Shown here one piece after another: positions 22,886-34,064 of a DNA stretch of 64,000 nucleotides. The notes under the pieces are model-generated. The model made no database searches and was not told the DNA's origin. It saw nothing but the letters and a program-made list of their open reading frames with translations. The stretch is taken from positions 31,923,501 through 31,987,500 of the forward strand of contig NC_133005.1 in assembly GCF_048564905.1 (NCBI RefSeq), given 5' to 3'. The stretch's first letter is position 1, and the number at the start of each line of letters is the position of its first letter. The position numbers were made by a program, and so were the translations under genes. This DNA is from Vicugna pacos. Taxonomy: Eukaryota; Chordata; Mammalia; Artiodactyla; Camelidae.

Positions 22886-23460
22886 TTTGGGGGTTCCCTT
22901 ATAACTAACTTTGTCTTCCTCTTGCTGCCTTTAGGATCATTTCTTTATCTTCAACTTTGGCCATCTTGATTATGTCTTGATGTAGGTCTATTTGGGTTCT
23001 TCTTGTTTGGGACCCCCCCTGTGCCTTCTGTACTTGGGTATCTGATTCCTTCTTTAGGTTTGGGAAGTTTTCACTCATGATTTCTTCAAATACATTTTCA
23101 ATCCCCTTTGCTCTTTCTTCTCCTTCTGAGACTCCTATTATGTGTAGGTTGGCATGCTTTATATTATCCCATAGATCCCTTATATTGCTTTCATTAGTTT
23201 TCATTTGCTTTTCTGTCTGATTGGATGACTTCTGTTACCCTGTCTTCTAAGTCACTTACGGTTCCTCTGCATTGTCCAATCTATTTTTGACAGCCTTTAG
23301 CTCAGCTGTTATTTCTGCCATTGAGTTTTCTGTTTTTAATTGGCTCCTCTTTATAGTTTCAGTTTCCCTTTTAATGTATTCTCTGTGTCTGTTCATAGTC
23401 TCAGTTCCTTCAGTGCACTGATCACCCCTTTTTGAAGTCATGATCTAGTAGACTACTGAG
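22886..23460 (-). pseudogene. L1 ORF1 remnant
   Basis: Minus-strand peptides match L1 ORF1p. NRHREYIKRETETIKRSQLK and ITAELKAVKNRLDNAE come from the coiled coil (23256-23441). Further on, IRDLWDNIKHANLHIIGVSE and FEEIMSENFPNL come from the RRM (22905-23204). ORF1p is the trimeric RNA-binding chaperone of the L1 particle. The frame shifts between the two blocks, and the C-terminal domain is lost at the internal deletion. Confidence 0.88.
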
Positions 23461-25084
23461 GTCTATTTCACAATCATTCCTTCTAGGGATTTCTCTTGTT
23501 CTTTTAATTGGAAATAGTTCCTCTGCTTCATTTTACTTGTATCTCTCCGGCTCAGTATCAGGTATCTACTGTGGTCTGGAAGGGATTTTTTTTTTTTAAC
23601 AGAGGATGTGGAAATAAAACTAAAAGAAAACCAAACAATGAAAAACAAATAAAAATAAAAAATAAATTAAGAAAAAATTTTTTTAAAAAGAGGATGTGTT
23701 CCTGTGTAGGCTGTGCACCCCTGATAATTTCGTCTTGAGGTCTGTTTTTATTATGGATGGTTGCGAGGTCTTTCTTCCACGTGTGTTGGCTGTTATCCCT
23801 TTGATTGGGGGTGAGGCCAGTGTTGCGGTGACCAGAGCCTGCCCTGGTTGTTGAGCGGGCCCTCCTTTTTGTTCTGTGGTTGTCCCAGCCCTGACAGGGG
23901 CCGGGTCTGTTCCCCTTTCATTGGAATGGAGGATTCCAGACCCGTTTCTGAGCTGCAGTGCGTAGCAGGTGGGGCCGGCGAGCTTTAACTACACTTTGTT
24001 GACTCTGCCCTTGTCCCTGCTTTAGCTGTGGGAATGTGAGCGTGCTGCTCTGTTGTTCCCCTTGTTCTCTGCCCTCAGAGCTACCAGTGCAGTTACGCTG
24101 ACTTCTGGGTCCCACACCTGGATCATGGTGCACTATTGGGTCAGCACCTTTCCCAGCACCAAACGCCGCCCCTGCACTCGTCCCACTGCCAGCTGGTGCC
24201 ACCCAACGCCCAGTCCGCACACGGTAGGTGGACTCGCAGAAAATGGCCGTATCAGCCCTCGCCCCCAGTGTGCTAGAACTCCGTTCCTTACTCATTTCTC
24301 TTAGAGGCACAGGTCCACAAAGGCACCCGCTGAAGTTCCCCTCTACCTGGGGCTGTAAACAAATCTCAGTCCTGCTTCTTAAATTGCGGAGCCCCTGGAT
24401 ACGGAGTCAGGTTTCAACGCCGCCTCCACCTAGGAGCTGAGCACCAGCAAACATGGAGGCTGTGGCCAAGCCCCGCCCCTCTTCTCCCGAGAGCACGCCA
24501 GCAATGGTGCCGCGGGCCTGTGAAGACAAAGGCTACAGCGCCCCTCCCCGCAGCGCACACCAGCAACGTTGCTTTCTTTATTTTATGGAGGAACCAGGCT
24601 GTTCTGTTCTGTGTCCCCTCCCAGCCACGGCGCACAACACACTGCAGTCCCCTGAGGCTGCCTCCGTACAGTTGGCCCCAGCCCACTCTCAATGGCTCCA
24701 GTCTACGTCTAGGGGTCACAGGGACCCTTTGTGCCTGTTTCACTTAGTTCTGTCAGTCAAGGGCTGTTCTGTACAGATCAGAGCCTCAGAGGTTACCCCT
24801 CCAGCCCGCTGACCTCTCCATTGGAGAGGGGGAGACCCAGAGTATGAGCACTATTTTTTTTTTGCCTCTCCCTCCCTGAGGTATCAGTCCTGCACTAATT
24901 TCCCTTTTTTTTTTCTCCTACCAGATTTATGACGAATTTTGTCTTTTGAAGATGACGACGATGTTTTGTCAAAGTTCAGCAGGTATTCTGAGTGAATGGG
25001 TGAGTCCATGGGTGTTCTGGTGTATTCGTGGGAGAAGGTGAGCTAAGAGCATCCTTCTACTCCGCCATCTTGGCCGCTCTCCCC
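23461..25084 (-). promoter_or_regulatory. LINE-1 5' UTR (internal promoter region)
   Basis: About 1.6 kb upstream of the ORF1 remnant, GC- and CpG-richer than the surrounding intron between about 23900 and 24500. Its outer edge carries the AAGATGGCGG motif on the minus strand (25057-25071 region), the usual YY1 site positioning L1 transcription. Any remaining promoter activity would read toward PTPRT exon 6, in the gene's own sense. That activity is inference. Confidence 0.6.
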
Positions 25085-26009
25085 TGGGATATTTTCAGTA
25101 TGAATGTTTACTATGTTATATCATGTTTTCTTTTTTATTATTTTTTATTGAAATATAGTTGATTTGCAATGTTTCCGGTATACAGAAAAGTGAATCAGTT
25201 ATATATATACGTGTGTGTATATATACATATATATAAAATTTTCAGATTTTCCACAAGTTACTACAAGATATTGAATATAGTTCCCTGTGCTATACAGTAG
25301 TCCTTGTTGTTTATCTGTTTTATGTATAGTAGTCTGTATCCATTAATCCCAGATTCCCAACTTATTCCTCCCCTCTTTTCCCTTTGGTAATCATAAATTT
25401 GTTTTCTATGTCAGTGAGTCTATTTCTATTTTGTAAGTTAACTTGTATCATTTTAGATTCCACATATAAGTGACATTATATGGTATTTGTCTTTGTCTGA
25501 CTTACTTCACTTAGTAGAATAATCTCTAGGTCCATCCATGTTGCTGCAAATGGCATTATTTCATTCTCTTTTATGGCTGAGTAAGATTCCATTATATACA
25601 CACACCAGATCTTCTTTATCCACTCATCTGTTGATGGACAGTTAGGTTGTCTCCATATCTTGGCGATTGTAAATAATGCTGCCATGAACATTGGAGTGCA
25701 TGTATCTTTTCGAATTAGAGTTTTCATCTTTTCTGAATATACACCTAGGAGTGAGATTGCTGGATCATGTTTAACTCTATTTTTAGCTTTTTAAGGAATA
25801 TTCATACTGTTCTCCATAGTGGCTGTATCAATTTACATTCCCACCAAAAGTGCAGGAGGGTTCCCTTTTCTCCACACTCTCTCCAGCATTTACTATTTGT
25901 AGACTTCTGGATGATGGTCATTCTGACTGGCCTGAGGTGATACCTTATTGTAGTTTTGATTTGCATTTCTCTATCAGCAGTGTTGAGCATCTTTTCATGT
26001 GCCTGTTAG
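25085..26009 (-). mobile_element. Second LINE-1 3' end, 5'-truncated
   Basis: From about 25130 the + strand reads the inverse of an L1 3' end ('attgaaatatagttgatttg', 'ttccctgtgctatacagtag') and then antisense ORF2 C-terminus. Minus-strand peptides [20 protein letters not shown] and ILLSEVSQTKTNTI come from its last residues. It is truncated at 26009, right at the second copy of the 15-bp target-site duplication. The 3' UTR variant is older and shared more widely among cetartiodactyls than the neighbouring L1. The 45 bp at 25085-25130 fit neither L1 body. Confidence 0.85.
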
Positions 26010-26070
26010 AGCCAAGCCATTTTTGTTTTCACAAATCCTCCAGGTGATTCTGATGCACGATAAGGTATGA
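26010..26070 (+). mobile_element. MER5A, right part after the LINE-1 composite
   Basis: Begins with the second target-site copy agccaagccattttt (26010-26024) and continues 'cctccaggtgattctgatgc', the MER5A sequence expected directly after the point where the left part broke off at 20299. Confidence 0.8.
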
Positions 26071-26149
26071 GATAGGTCCTCTGAATATTCTTATTTTACC
26101 AGTGAGTAAACTGAGGCAGAGAGAGGTCAAGCAACATGCTTTAGAATAC

Positions 26150-26330
26150 ACGTCGCAAATTAATATGCATACAAACCACCTGGGTAATCTCGTTAAAAAT
26201 GCACTCTGATTCCGTGAGTCTGTGGTGGGACCTGAAATCCTTCATATCTGGCACGCTCCCAAATACTGCCAAAGATGCTGGCCCATGAACCATGAGGAGT
26301 AGCAAAATCTTATATGACTCCGTTGAGAGA
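26150..26330 (+). mobile_element. MER5A-family element
   Basis: 'accacctgggtaatctcgtt', 'aaaaatgcactctgattccg' and 'tgtggtgggacctgaaatcc' match MER5A-type blocks. A MIR-like fragment ('gtaaactgaggcagagagag') lies just before it at about 26085-26135. Confidence 0.65.
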
Positions 26331-26739
26331 TTGAGTTAGGCCTTGGACCCAAGTGACCTGATACCAGACACTGAGGCCTTAAGCCCAGCTGTCACCCAGG
26401 ACAGGACATACAGTTACACTGTGACTCTGAGCGAGGAGGGTAGAGTGTGCAGGGTTCTGGAAACGTACTTCGCTTGTTCAATGAGCATCAAACACCATCT
26501 TGCAGAAAATGACTGCTTCATAGAAAACAGTCTGGGAACCGATGTGCTAAAAGGCCAGATGCCTGGCTTTCTAGAAACCTCCCGGGTCTCTAAGTCAGAA
26601 ATACCATGTAAGGAGGGGCAAAGCCTCTTCCTACCTTCCTGGCGAACAGAACTCCTGAATGTCTTATTAAGGGATGGCATATCCAGTGTGCTATTAGGCT
26701 TCGGTGAGGCTTTCTTAACCCAACTCCATTAGTTTAAAG

Positions 26740-26860
26740 CAGTGCCTCTCACGCATGAGAATCACCTCCAGAGCCGCTCAGCAGGTCAGGGGGGAGGCTA
26801 GATGATGTGCATTTCTGACACGTTCTGGAGTGATACTGATGCTGCTGGCCTTATCCTGGG
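26740..26860 (+). mobile_element. MER5A-family fragment
   Basis: 'gcagtgcctctcacgcatga', 'gaatcacctccagagccgct' and 'ctggagtgatactgatgctg' follow the MER5A order. Confidence 0.6.
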
Positions 26861-28399
26861 TCTTCAAGGCTTGAAGGTTAATACCATCTTAGGTTCCTCA
26901 GAAGAAAGCAAGGGGCCAAATAATACCACAGAACCCATGAATGGAGACATTCCTTAATGTAGTCCAGGCCACTTCCTGAGGTTGAGCACCAAGGATGCCC
27001 AGCCATGGGCCAAGGGCATGGCTCCCTCAAATCCAGCCCATGCTCTATTGGCAAAGCTCTGACCACTTGGAGAAAGGTTATTATTTTCTTTGCCCAAAGG
27101 CTCTGCCTGCCTGCTGGGCTATACGCCCCAGGGCTGCATCTGCCCAGAGGGTGAACTTTTTTTCCAATTTATCCACCCAGGGGTCACATGTATTCTAAGC
27201 CAAACAAAAGCATTTTATAGTCTAATTGGTGGTCCTGCTTAATCTCATTTTACACCCACATCCGTCTCATCCTGGCAACAGTTCCATTTGAAATCTCTTC
27301 TTTTTTCTTCCTCCTCTTTCATCTGCTTGTCCTTTTCTTTTAAAACAACTCAAATTCCATCTCCCCTTAGCTTGCTTGGTTTTATGTGAAATAAGTCGGC
27401 TGGGTTTGAGAGCACAGTCTTTGCAAGAGCAGGGGCTGCAAATACCGACACTGTATAATATTTCTGACGCTGGCACGCATGCCTCCTTCCACCCCCAGGC
27501 AAAAACCTCTCTATCTCCAGGAACCATCTAGAAAGGCAGACAAGAGAAGCACCTGATGTCATGGAGAGTCTGCTGCTTTCATATTACCTGATTAGCTATC
27601 AAGGTACCTATAATGGCCTTGCCATCTTGCAATTCCCCATCCTCTCTGCTCCTGTGTCAGGACATTATTCTCGGCACAAAGAGATAAGACACAGCCTGCA
27701 AAAATGGCTGTCATTATTTCAGAGAGTGCATGCCAGCTTGCAACTGATTTATAATCAGCAGAAGTGGAAGCCCTACTGTCTTTAATAAAGGAAAACTGTG
27801 TGCACCTGACATGAGGCCTGTTGCACAGGAGATATTCTAACACGTGGGTCCTGGAAGCCTTCCATGTACTGGTTTAAGCTTTGAGTGCACATGGACACAC
27901 ACACACACACACAAGTAAAATAAGGCCCAGCATTTCCAGTTGAAAATTATTCTAATTGCTCCAGAAATCTCCTGGCTAGAAAATATTTAGATGAAATTCC
28001 CACAATTCACTTGTAATGAATATTCTTTTCACTTCTAGTCATACTGCTTCAATGGCATGACATTTGGAAACTTGCTAAAATCTGGCCCACTGATTCTCTT
28101 AAGACCATATTCATACTTCTTTGGCAGTCTCTAAAGAACAGCTTTTGATTATTCTTTATTAAAAGTTAAAAGAAACAGAAGTGGACATAAATCATTTTTG
28201 ATTAGCTGTGCTGAAGACCTCCCAAGGGCCCACTGCATGCATGGCTGACTGCCCATTAAAGGTTGATATTTGGGTTCGGAGTTCCTGTAGAGTCAGGAGG
28301 GTCCTTGCATAAGCCCCACAGGGAGCCATCAGCCCTGAGCAAAGTGGATGAGAAGTGGTGAAGGGCTTGCACACGTGCCATCGCCCTGTGTGCCTCATG
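26861..28399. other. Mostly unassigned intronic sequence
   Basis: Contains a (CA)n at 27895-27913. The stretch 27360-27830 has no repeat signature and even base composition, with TAAT- and GATA-type cores, so it could be conserved non-coding sequence. No exon. Confidence 0.4.
27895..27913. repeat. (AC)n microsatellite
   Basis: About nine uninterrupted AC units. Confidence 0.9.
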
Positions 28400-28640
28400 G
28401 CCCTCTATTTCTAGTTCACCTCTCAGAACGCTGTTCAAAGGCCACCACTTCCGAGGGCACTTCTCTGGGACTCATAATCCTCCCCACTCTCCCTACTCCC
28501 TCACCCCGCTCAGCAGACCCATTTTTCCCCTCGAAGCCTGGTCACATTTGTGACGAAACATTTAACACGGTGATGAGTTGCTTCATGTCGGTCTCTGCTG
28601 CCAGAAGGTAAGTTCCACAAGCGCAAGAAACAGAGCTGCC
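28400..28640 (+). repeat. L2 LINE 3' end, degraded
   Basis: Follows the order of the L2 3' coding end and UTR: 'ttcaaaggccaccacttccg', then 'gctgccagaaggtaagttcc' and 'acaagcgcaagaaacag' for the usual 'tgtaagctcc...gcaggga' block. Confidence 0.55.
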
Positions 28641-29009
28641 AGCCCATCCCTCCTCTTCCCAGCTCCTGCCAGTGAGGCTAGGATGGGCTGGATTGAATCC
28701 CGAAGTGCACAGACTGGGGATGGACTGAGGGAAAACACTGAAGAAAAGATATCAGGAAGTAAAGGAGGTAAAGATAAGAACGTGAGGGCACATCTCCAGG
28801 TCAGAGCTGCCCAGGGCCCTCAAAAGATGAGTCACTCAGGATGGAGGAGGATGAGGCCCACCCATGCCTCAGGCGCAGGTGAACCTGAGAGAACACGACC
28901 TTGTGCAGATTCAAAGCTCAGCTAGCTTTCCATCCCCTGGGTCGCCCCAAAAGAGCTGCTGGGTTTTTTTGTTTTGTTTTAAATCTGGGGTCTCTACAGG
29001 TGAAAAGAA
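28641..29009. other. Unassigned intronic sequence
   Basis: Purine-rich in 28730-28860. A T-rich patch with ttttttgttttgtttt lies at about 28964-28980. No exon. Confidence 0.4.
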
Positions 29010-29106
29010 GGACAGAACACAGGACGATGATGCCATAACTCTGTACACACACTAAAACCGTATCATGGTTTATAAATCATACCTCAATAAGGCTACTAAT
29101 AAAAGA
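29010..29106 (+). repeat. L1M 3'-end fragment
   Basis: 'ccataactctgtacacacac', 'taaaaccgtatcatgg' and 'catacctcaataaggcta' are the last blocks of an L1M 3' UTR. Confidence 0.7.
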
Positions 29107-29879
29107 CCGGGGTTCCTAAGCATGGGGCTCCCTAGCTATGACACAGACCTACTATGCGTGAACCCCACCTGGATCTACCCCCCACATCATCTTCATAGGA
29201 CTTGGGGGGGGTGCCAAGGGAAACTACTGCAGACATGAAGCTTGTACAGCCTGCAGGGTGGTAAGTAATAAAGTCCTTTGTCTCTGATTCAAGAGTCATG
29301 ACATGAGTCTTTGCCAACATCCATGTGATGGACATGCTGACTCGTTAGTTTACAATTAAGGTAAACTCTCAGACCCTTCGTAGCTGCTGACAGATGATGT
29401 CATGGAACCAAGAGGGCAGGAAGATTTTCAAAGATGGAGCAGTCAGCATCATCAAACGCTGAAAGAAGAGGCAAGTATAAGGAATAATAATAATAAATAA
29501 CAACACGCAGCATCTTTGTCTTTAGCAACAAGGAAGGTACTGGTGACCGTCACAAGGGCCACTTCTGGGAAGAGCTGGAAGTTCAAGAAAGCCACACTGC
29601 ACGTGTAGACATCACATTTAAGAAATGTGGCCAAGAAGAGGATAAGTAAGAAGGCAACCAGAGGGGAAAACTTTCAAAAACATTCCAAAGGTACTGATAT
29701 TTTGTTTACAGATTTGAGATGCTCAAATCTCTTTCAGTAGATAGCACAGTGAAAATTAGGAGCATGTTAACTATGTGATAAATAAGTTTGTTTTTTCATA
29801 GGAAGTCATCTGTATGGGAGGACAGGCTGGGGGGAACGACACAAGCTGGGAGGACCATGAGGCTAACATGGAAGGAAGA
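29107..29879. other. Unassigned intronic sequence
   Basis: Contains a short (AAT)-rich patch near 29482-29500. No repeat or exon is recognisable. Confidence 0.4.
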
Positions 29880-30095
29880 GCCCAGGACTTAAGAAGATGA
29901 CACAGACCTACGTTCAGATCCTGCCTCCACCGTTCACAACCTGTGATTCTGACCTGTGGGCCTCATTTACCCCTCGAACGCTCAGAATCCTCATCTGCGA
30001 AGTGGGGCTACAGACAGCATCTATCTGAAAGGCTGGTTATGAGAATTAAATGCATCATGTGTGTAACACTCAATAAACGTCAGCTGTTATGAGTG
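29880..30095 (+). repeat. MIR SINE
   Basis: Forward MIR with 'cgttcagatcctgcctccac', 'cctcatctgcgaagtggggc', 'ggttatgagaattaaatgc' and 'cactcaataaacgtcagc'. Confidence 0.85.
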
Positions 30096-30844
30096 TCACT
30101 GCTAATTTGTCCTCGCTGGGTAGCTGTGGAGCAACCGCTGGGTTTTCAGCAGAAGTCTCATGCAGGAGGGGACAGCTGGTACAGATACAGGCAGAAGGAG
30201 GGGCTGGTTCCAGAACAATCCCAGCCCTGGGAGCCGGCGGTGGCCCTCCGGGGAGCGGAAGGACAGGTTTACCATAAGAATCTGCTCATCTTATCAGCCC
30301 TGGTGTGGCTGCTGTCGAGCTGATGGCTTCACAGGGCAGGAGCCTCTTCCTGCCAGATCAGCAGGGTCTGCTCTCTGTCCAATGCCCGTGATTTGTCTAA
30401 ACACATATGCTGCCCCTCCTGAGATCCGTGCAGAGGCTTTGGACACATGACCTCATTTCTGACTCTTCAAATGTTATTTGTTGTACAAACTCCCAATGGA
30501 GCAAAATCTTTTGTAAGGAGGCCTGGAAACCAGCCGTGCACTGGGGCTGACAGGGCCTACCCTGGAGCCCCCGAGACGTGCAAGTGTGGATCCCGTGGAC
30601 CATGGTCTTCCATAAAGACCAGGTGGCGCACAAAACATTTCTAAACTCCTCCTTGGTGCACAGTATCCAACGGTGGTGACTAGGGTGTGAGAGAGCCCGA
30701 GGGTAATTTTGCCCTCATCCTCAGCGGGACCAATGTGACTGCTCCTGTGGGAGTGGCTGCCCCTGATTCTGCCATGCCTTTCCAAGGCTCCTACCGTCCT
30801 CAGACGACTCCAAACCTAGGAAACAGTGGCCATCTTTCTCCTTT
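30096..30844. other. Unassigned intronic sequence
   Basis: Relatively GC-rich. Several frames stay open for 60-100 codons on both strands between 30089 and 30785, but none has a recognisable domain or splice context. Confidence 0.4.
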
Positions 30845-31460
30845 TTAATACTATTTTTTTCTGTTTATATTTGTTGCCTATATTCACTTTAGAGTATTTA
30901 GATGAAACAGAAAAGATTAAGGATGAAAATAAAAAGCACACATAATCTACCATCACAATCAATTATTAAGTGTCTTGATACGTGTTTTACAGTGTCACAA
31001 GTGTATTATTTACACAGGTATGTATATATTTGTGTGTATAAATATACAATTGTTTTTGATAAAAATTAATATATTGGACTTTTTTTTAAATAATTTGCTC
31101 TTTTCACTTAAATACACGTTGTAAATACAGCGTTAAATGCACTTCCATCAGCTGATATTTAATGGCTCTGTCCCAGCACTTCCTTAATCAGCCCCCTCCC
31201 CGGACATTTAGGCTGTTTTCACTATTTCATCCTGTTGAACACACTTGCATATAAATTTTGCCCCGTCTCCAGTTATTTTCTTAGGTAAATTTCCAAAGGT
31301 AAGATTACTTGTTGGAAGATCATGTGCACTTAGATGGATGGGAGAGCTCCCGTCGAATCACCTTCCAAAGACGTGCTCACGCCCGTCCTCACCGTGCTGC
31401 ACGGATAATTCTGTCTCCACTGTTCCACCTCACTGTACCCTGAGTGGTGCTCTTTTTCCC
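30845..31460 (-). repeat. Old L1M 3' end, antisense
   Basis: The + strand follows the inverse L1M 3' region: 'aaaagcacacataatctacc', 'tttgctcttttcacttaaat', 'ggacatttaggctgttttca' and 'ttcttaggtaaatttcc'. Strongly diverged. Confidence 0.65.
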
Positions 31461-33904
31461 TTTTTGTAAAAGGGCTCCCCAAACTGTAGGCTGCTTTGCT
31501 TACTAGACATTCCACTCAGAACGCACATCGCCTCCTCGTTTGAAAATGTGCTTGAAAAATGACAAGTTTGGATTCCTGAGACCAAAGCATCACATCAGCA
31601 GGCTGCGGGTGAGGCCCTTCGGCCGCAGATCACTCGTGGCGTTACACGCTCCACCTGCAGGAGAGGTCACCCCAGAACGGGGGTGAGCTTGTCTATAACT
31701 CCTATTGGCCTTTTTTCTGCCTTTGCCCCAAAGGACTAGAATTGTTCCACGCTCAGGTATACGCGTTTCTGCAGGTGCTGTCTGTTGATTTTCGTGCGAA
31801 ACTTGCACTGTTTAATTCCATGGAAGCTGCCACCAGCACACAGGGTCCTCTAAAGAACATGCTAAGTTTTCAGGATGGTATAAAACAGGGGTACAGGCTA
31901 GTCTTCCTTTTTAACTTGTTCGTTTATGATCTGAAAGCACTTGAGGATGAGCAGGCTGCAGACCCTGCTCCACAGAAAGGAAGCCAAGCATTCTCTACAA
32001 CACGGGCAACAGGGATTTGTGCCCGACTCGAGTCCACAACTGTGCCCTAACCACTGCCAGAAAGAAGGGCCACTGATGTACTACTCTGAAAGCAAAGCCA
32101 CTGCCTTTACTTCCCTGATGTAAAACTGGTGGATAAAAAAGTTTCCACTTTTGGTGACTCAGTGATGCCTCAGCTCATCTTGGAAGCTACAGGAAGAAAC
32201 AGCACTGCTGAAAGGCACACGTGCTGGCGGTGTCTTCTGGACTCTTGGCCACAAGGTGTCTGTGTCACTCACCTTGGAGATTTTCAGGCTGGGTCACCAC
32301 AGCCCTGTTACATGGAACAGAACTTGGAGAGTCTGTAGGCTGGTCCTCTAGGCACTGGAATAAATTCAAAGCAATATTTCACAAGAAATCCTCCACTGCT
32401 TTAGCCCGTCTCACATCAGGGCTGCAACTGTCTTTTGGGTGGCGGGTATCACGACAGGCGTCTCACATTTTGTAGAAAGATGTTAACCTACTTCCAACTA
32501 CACTGTTGAATATAAGCCTGGACTTCACTGGCCAGGCAGGCATTTTGCCAGAGAGCATAGTATAAACCGTCTACTTCCTCATATCTCCTGAAATATAGAT
32601 GAGGGAGACATTTCTGGTGGTTTCCTTGAAGAAACAGTATTGAATCTGTTCACTCTCCAGGTACATTTAAGGTATCCGAGGATGGAGATGGATTAGCAGA
32701 GAGCTGGGGACCTCTGTGAAGTCACACCGCCCACCCCACCTCCGCTCTCGTCAACCTCCTCCCCAAATCGCTTTTACACAGGGCATCATCACGGAAGCAA
32801 GCCTGCACAACTCACTCGCGTGCCCTCAATAAGACTGGTGGTGAACGCTGATCCCTACATCACATGCTGTTTTCTTTATGAGGACTCCTGGGAGCAATTC
32901 TTGTCTGGCTTGTGTGTGAACAATAGTTAGAATTTTCCCGAGCAATTGGTGCATGCTTATCTTGAGGATACTGTGAACTGCGTTTCTGACAAGTTTCCCT
33001 TATTCTGTTGGTGACCACGGTGCTGCGGGCTCTGCCTGTGACCCACCAGGAAGCAGCAGATGTAGAGAAATGCAGTTTTAGCAGATGACTGGCTCCAGTG
33101 TGTTCTCTTCCTCCTGTCTCCTGTTACCTCACTTCTAATTTATGCTCTCTTGTCATACTTTATGTCCCACGGTAAGCCACCTGAAGAAACGTTCTGTGAA
33201 ATGCGATTTGGTTTACACTGAAAAGTAGATAAATAATAGGATGTGGAAGAGCTCTAAACCATGTGTTTCTATCTATTTTCTTTTAAAATTTCAATTACAT
33301 TTTGCTTTAACATTCTTTCACCGACAGACTGAAGGTTTAGGGCATGCAGCTCAGAACTGCAGAAATGGCGTTCATAAAATAATTGGAAAACCCAAATAAA
33401 GATGCTGAATGTACTGTGACTGTCTCTTCTCATTCTTGTGACCCAAGTGAGGCAACGCCATTGAAATGACAAGGCTTCTTGGGAGCACTTTAATATGAAT
33501 GATTGTGAATAGAGTGAATAGCATTACTTGATACTTGAGTGACACATGGAAGTTTCCAGTGCTCTCTTGTGGTCTGCAGGCAGCCCAGGGAAGCAGGAGG
33601 AGCCAGCATTACTGTTATTTTCATTCTACTGCACTGCTAAGGAGCAAGGAAGAACCGTTAGCCCCTAGAGTGCTCTCTCTGCCCAGGGATTTTCCACCTG
33701 TAGGAAATGGACTTAAATGCAAAAAGAGAAGTGATACTATGAACTCTCAACAAAGTGGGCTGAGCACAGGTTAAGGACCATCATCCAAACTGTCAGTGAA
33801 AAGAAACGATAGAGATCTTTCAATATATGAAGTTGGAAGTAACTGGAGTCAGCTTCTTTCAAGCATTATTCATGATTCCTTTGAACCAGAAGTGATGTCT
33901 TTCT
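31461..33904. other. Long stretch without recognisable repeats
   Basis: About 2.4 kb of sequence with even composition. A frame at 31742-32050 (+) gives MFHAQVYAFLQVLSVDFRAK..., unlike any protein I know. An AATAAA lies near 33397-33402 but no poly(A) tract follows. It may be unique intronic sequence, an unannotated transcript or a very old retrocopy; none can be supported. Confidence 0.35.
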
Positions 33905-34060
33905 AGAACGATGTTCTCCAGTGAGACTTACTGCCGTGTCAGAAATGCTCTCCATCTGCATTTGTCCAACATGGGAGCCACGAGATGCATGTGGCTGTTG
34001 AGTGCCTCAAATGTGGCTAGTGTCACTGGGTGTCTGAGTTTTTTATTTTATTTATTTAGT
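33905..34060 (+). mobile_element. Ancient DNA-transposon-like repeat ('gtccaacatgggagccac' type)
   Basis: 'ttgtccaacatgggagccac', 'gatgcatgtggctgttgagt' and 'tcaaatgtggctagtgtcac' match a mammalian repeat of the hAT-like non-autonomous kind that I recognise by sequence but do not name. Confidence 0.5.
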
Positions 34061-34064
34061 TTAA

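Larger units (their letters stand above)
20295..25084 (-). mobile_element. LINE-1 with both ends but internally deleted
   Basis: Read on the minus strand, this L1 starts at about 25084 with GGGGAGAGCGGCC followed by AAGATGGCGG, the YY1-type motif that opens L1 5' UTRs. A long CpG-containing 5' UTR follows (to about 23460), then the N-terminal and central part of ORF1, a jump to ORF2 sequence downstream of the endonuclease, a second jump, and then ORF2 from the late reverse-transcriptase region to its C-terminus. The 3' UTR ends at about 20338. At about 4.8 kb it is shorter than a 6-7 kb complete element. The RT catalytic motif reads YVDD (minus strand near 22400). A perfect 20-bp tandem duplication lies at 21333-21372. 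It is inactive. The 3' end is camelid-like as I recall it. A short stretch between two A-tracts (20306-20338) may be transduced or belong to the neighbouring L1. Confidence 0.88.

Noticed and set aside
24053-24812. Several frames of 75-130 codons in a CpG-richer block
   Set aside because: The block is the L1 5' UTR, which is naturally GC-richer and lacks stops by chance.
31742-32050. 102-aa frame that might be a retrocopy fragment
   Set aside because: I could not match it to any protein family, and no poly(A) tail or target-site duplication frames it. Kept only as a question in the findings.
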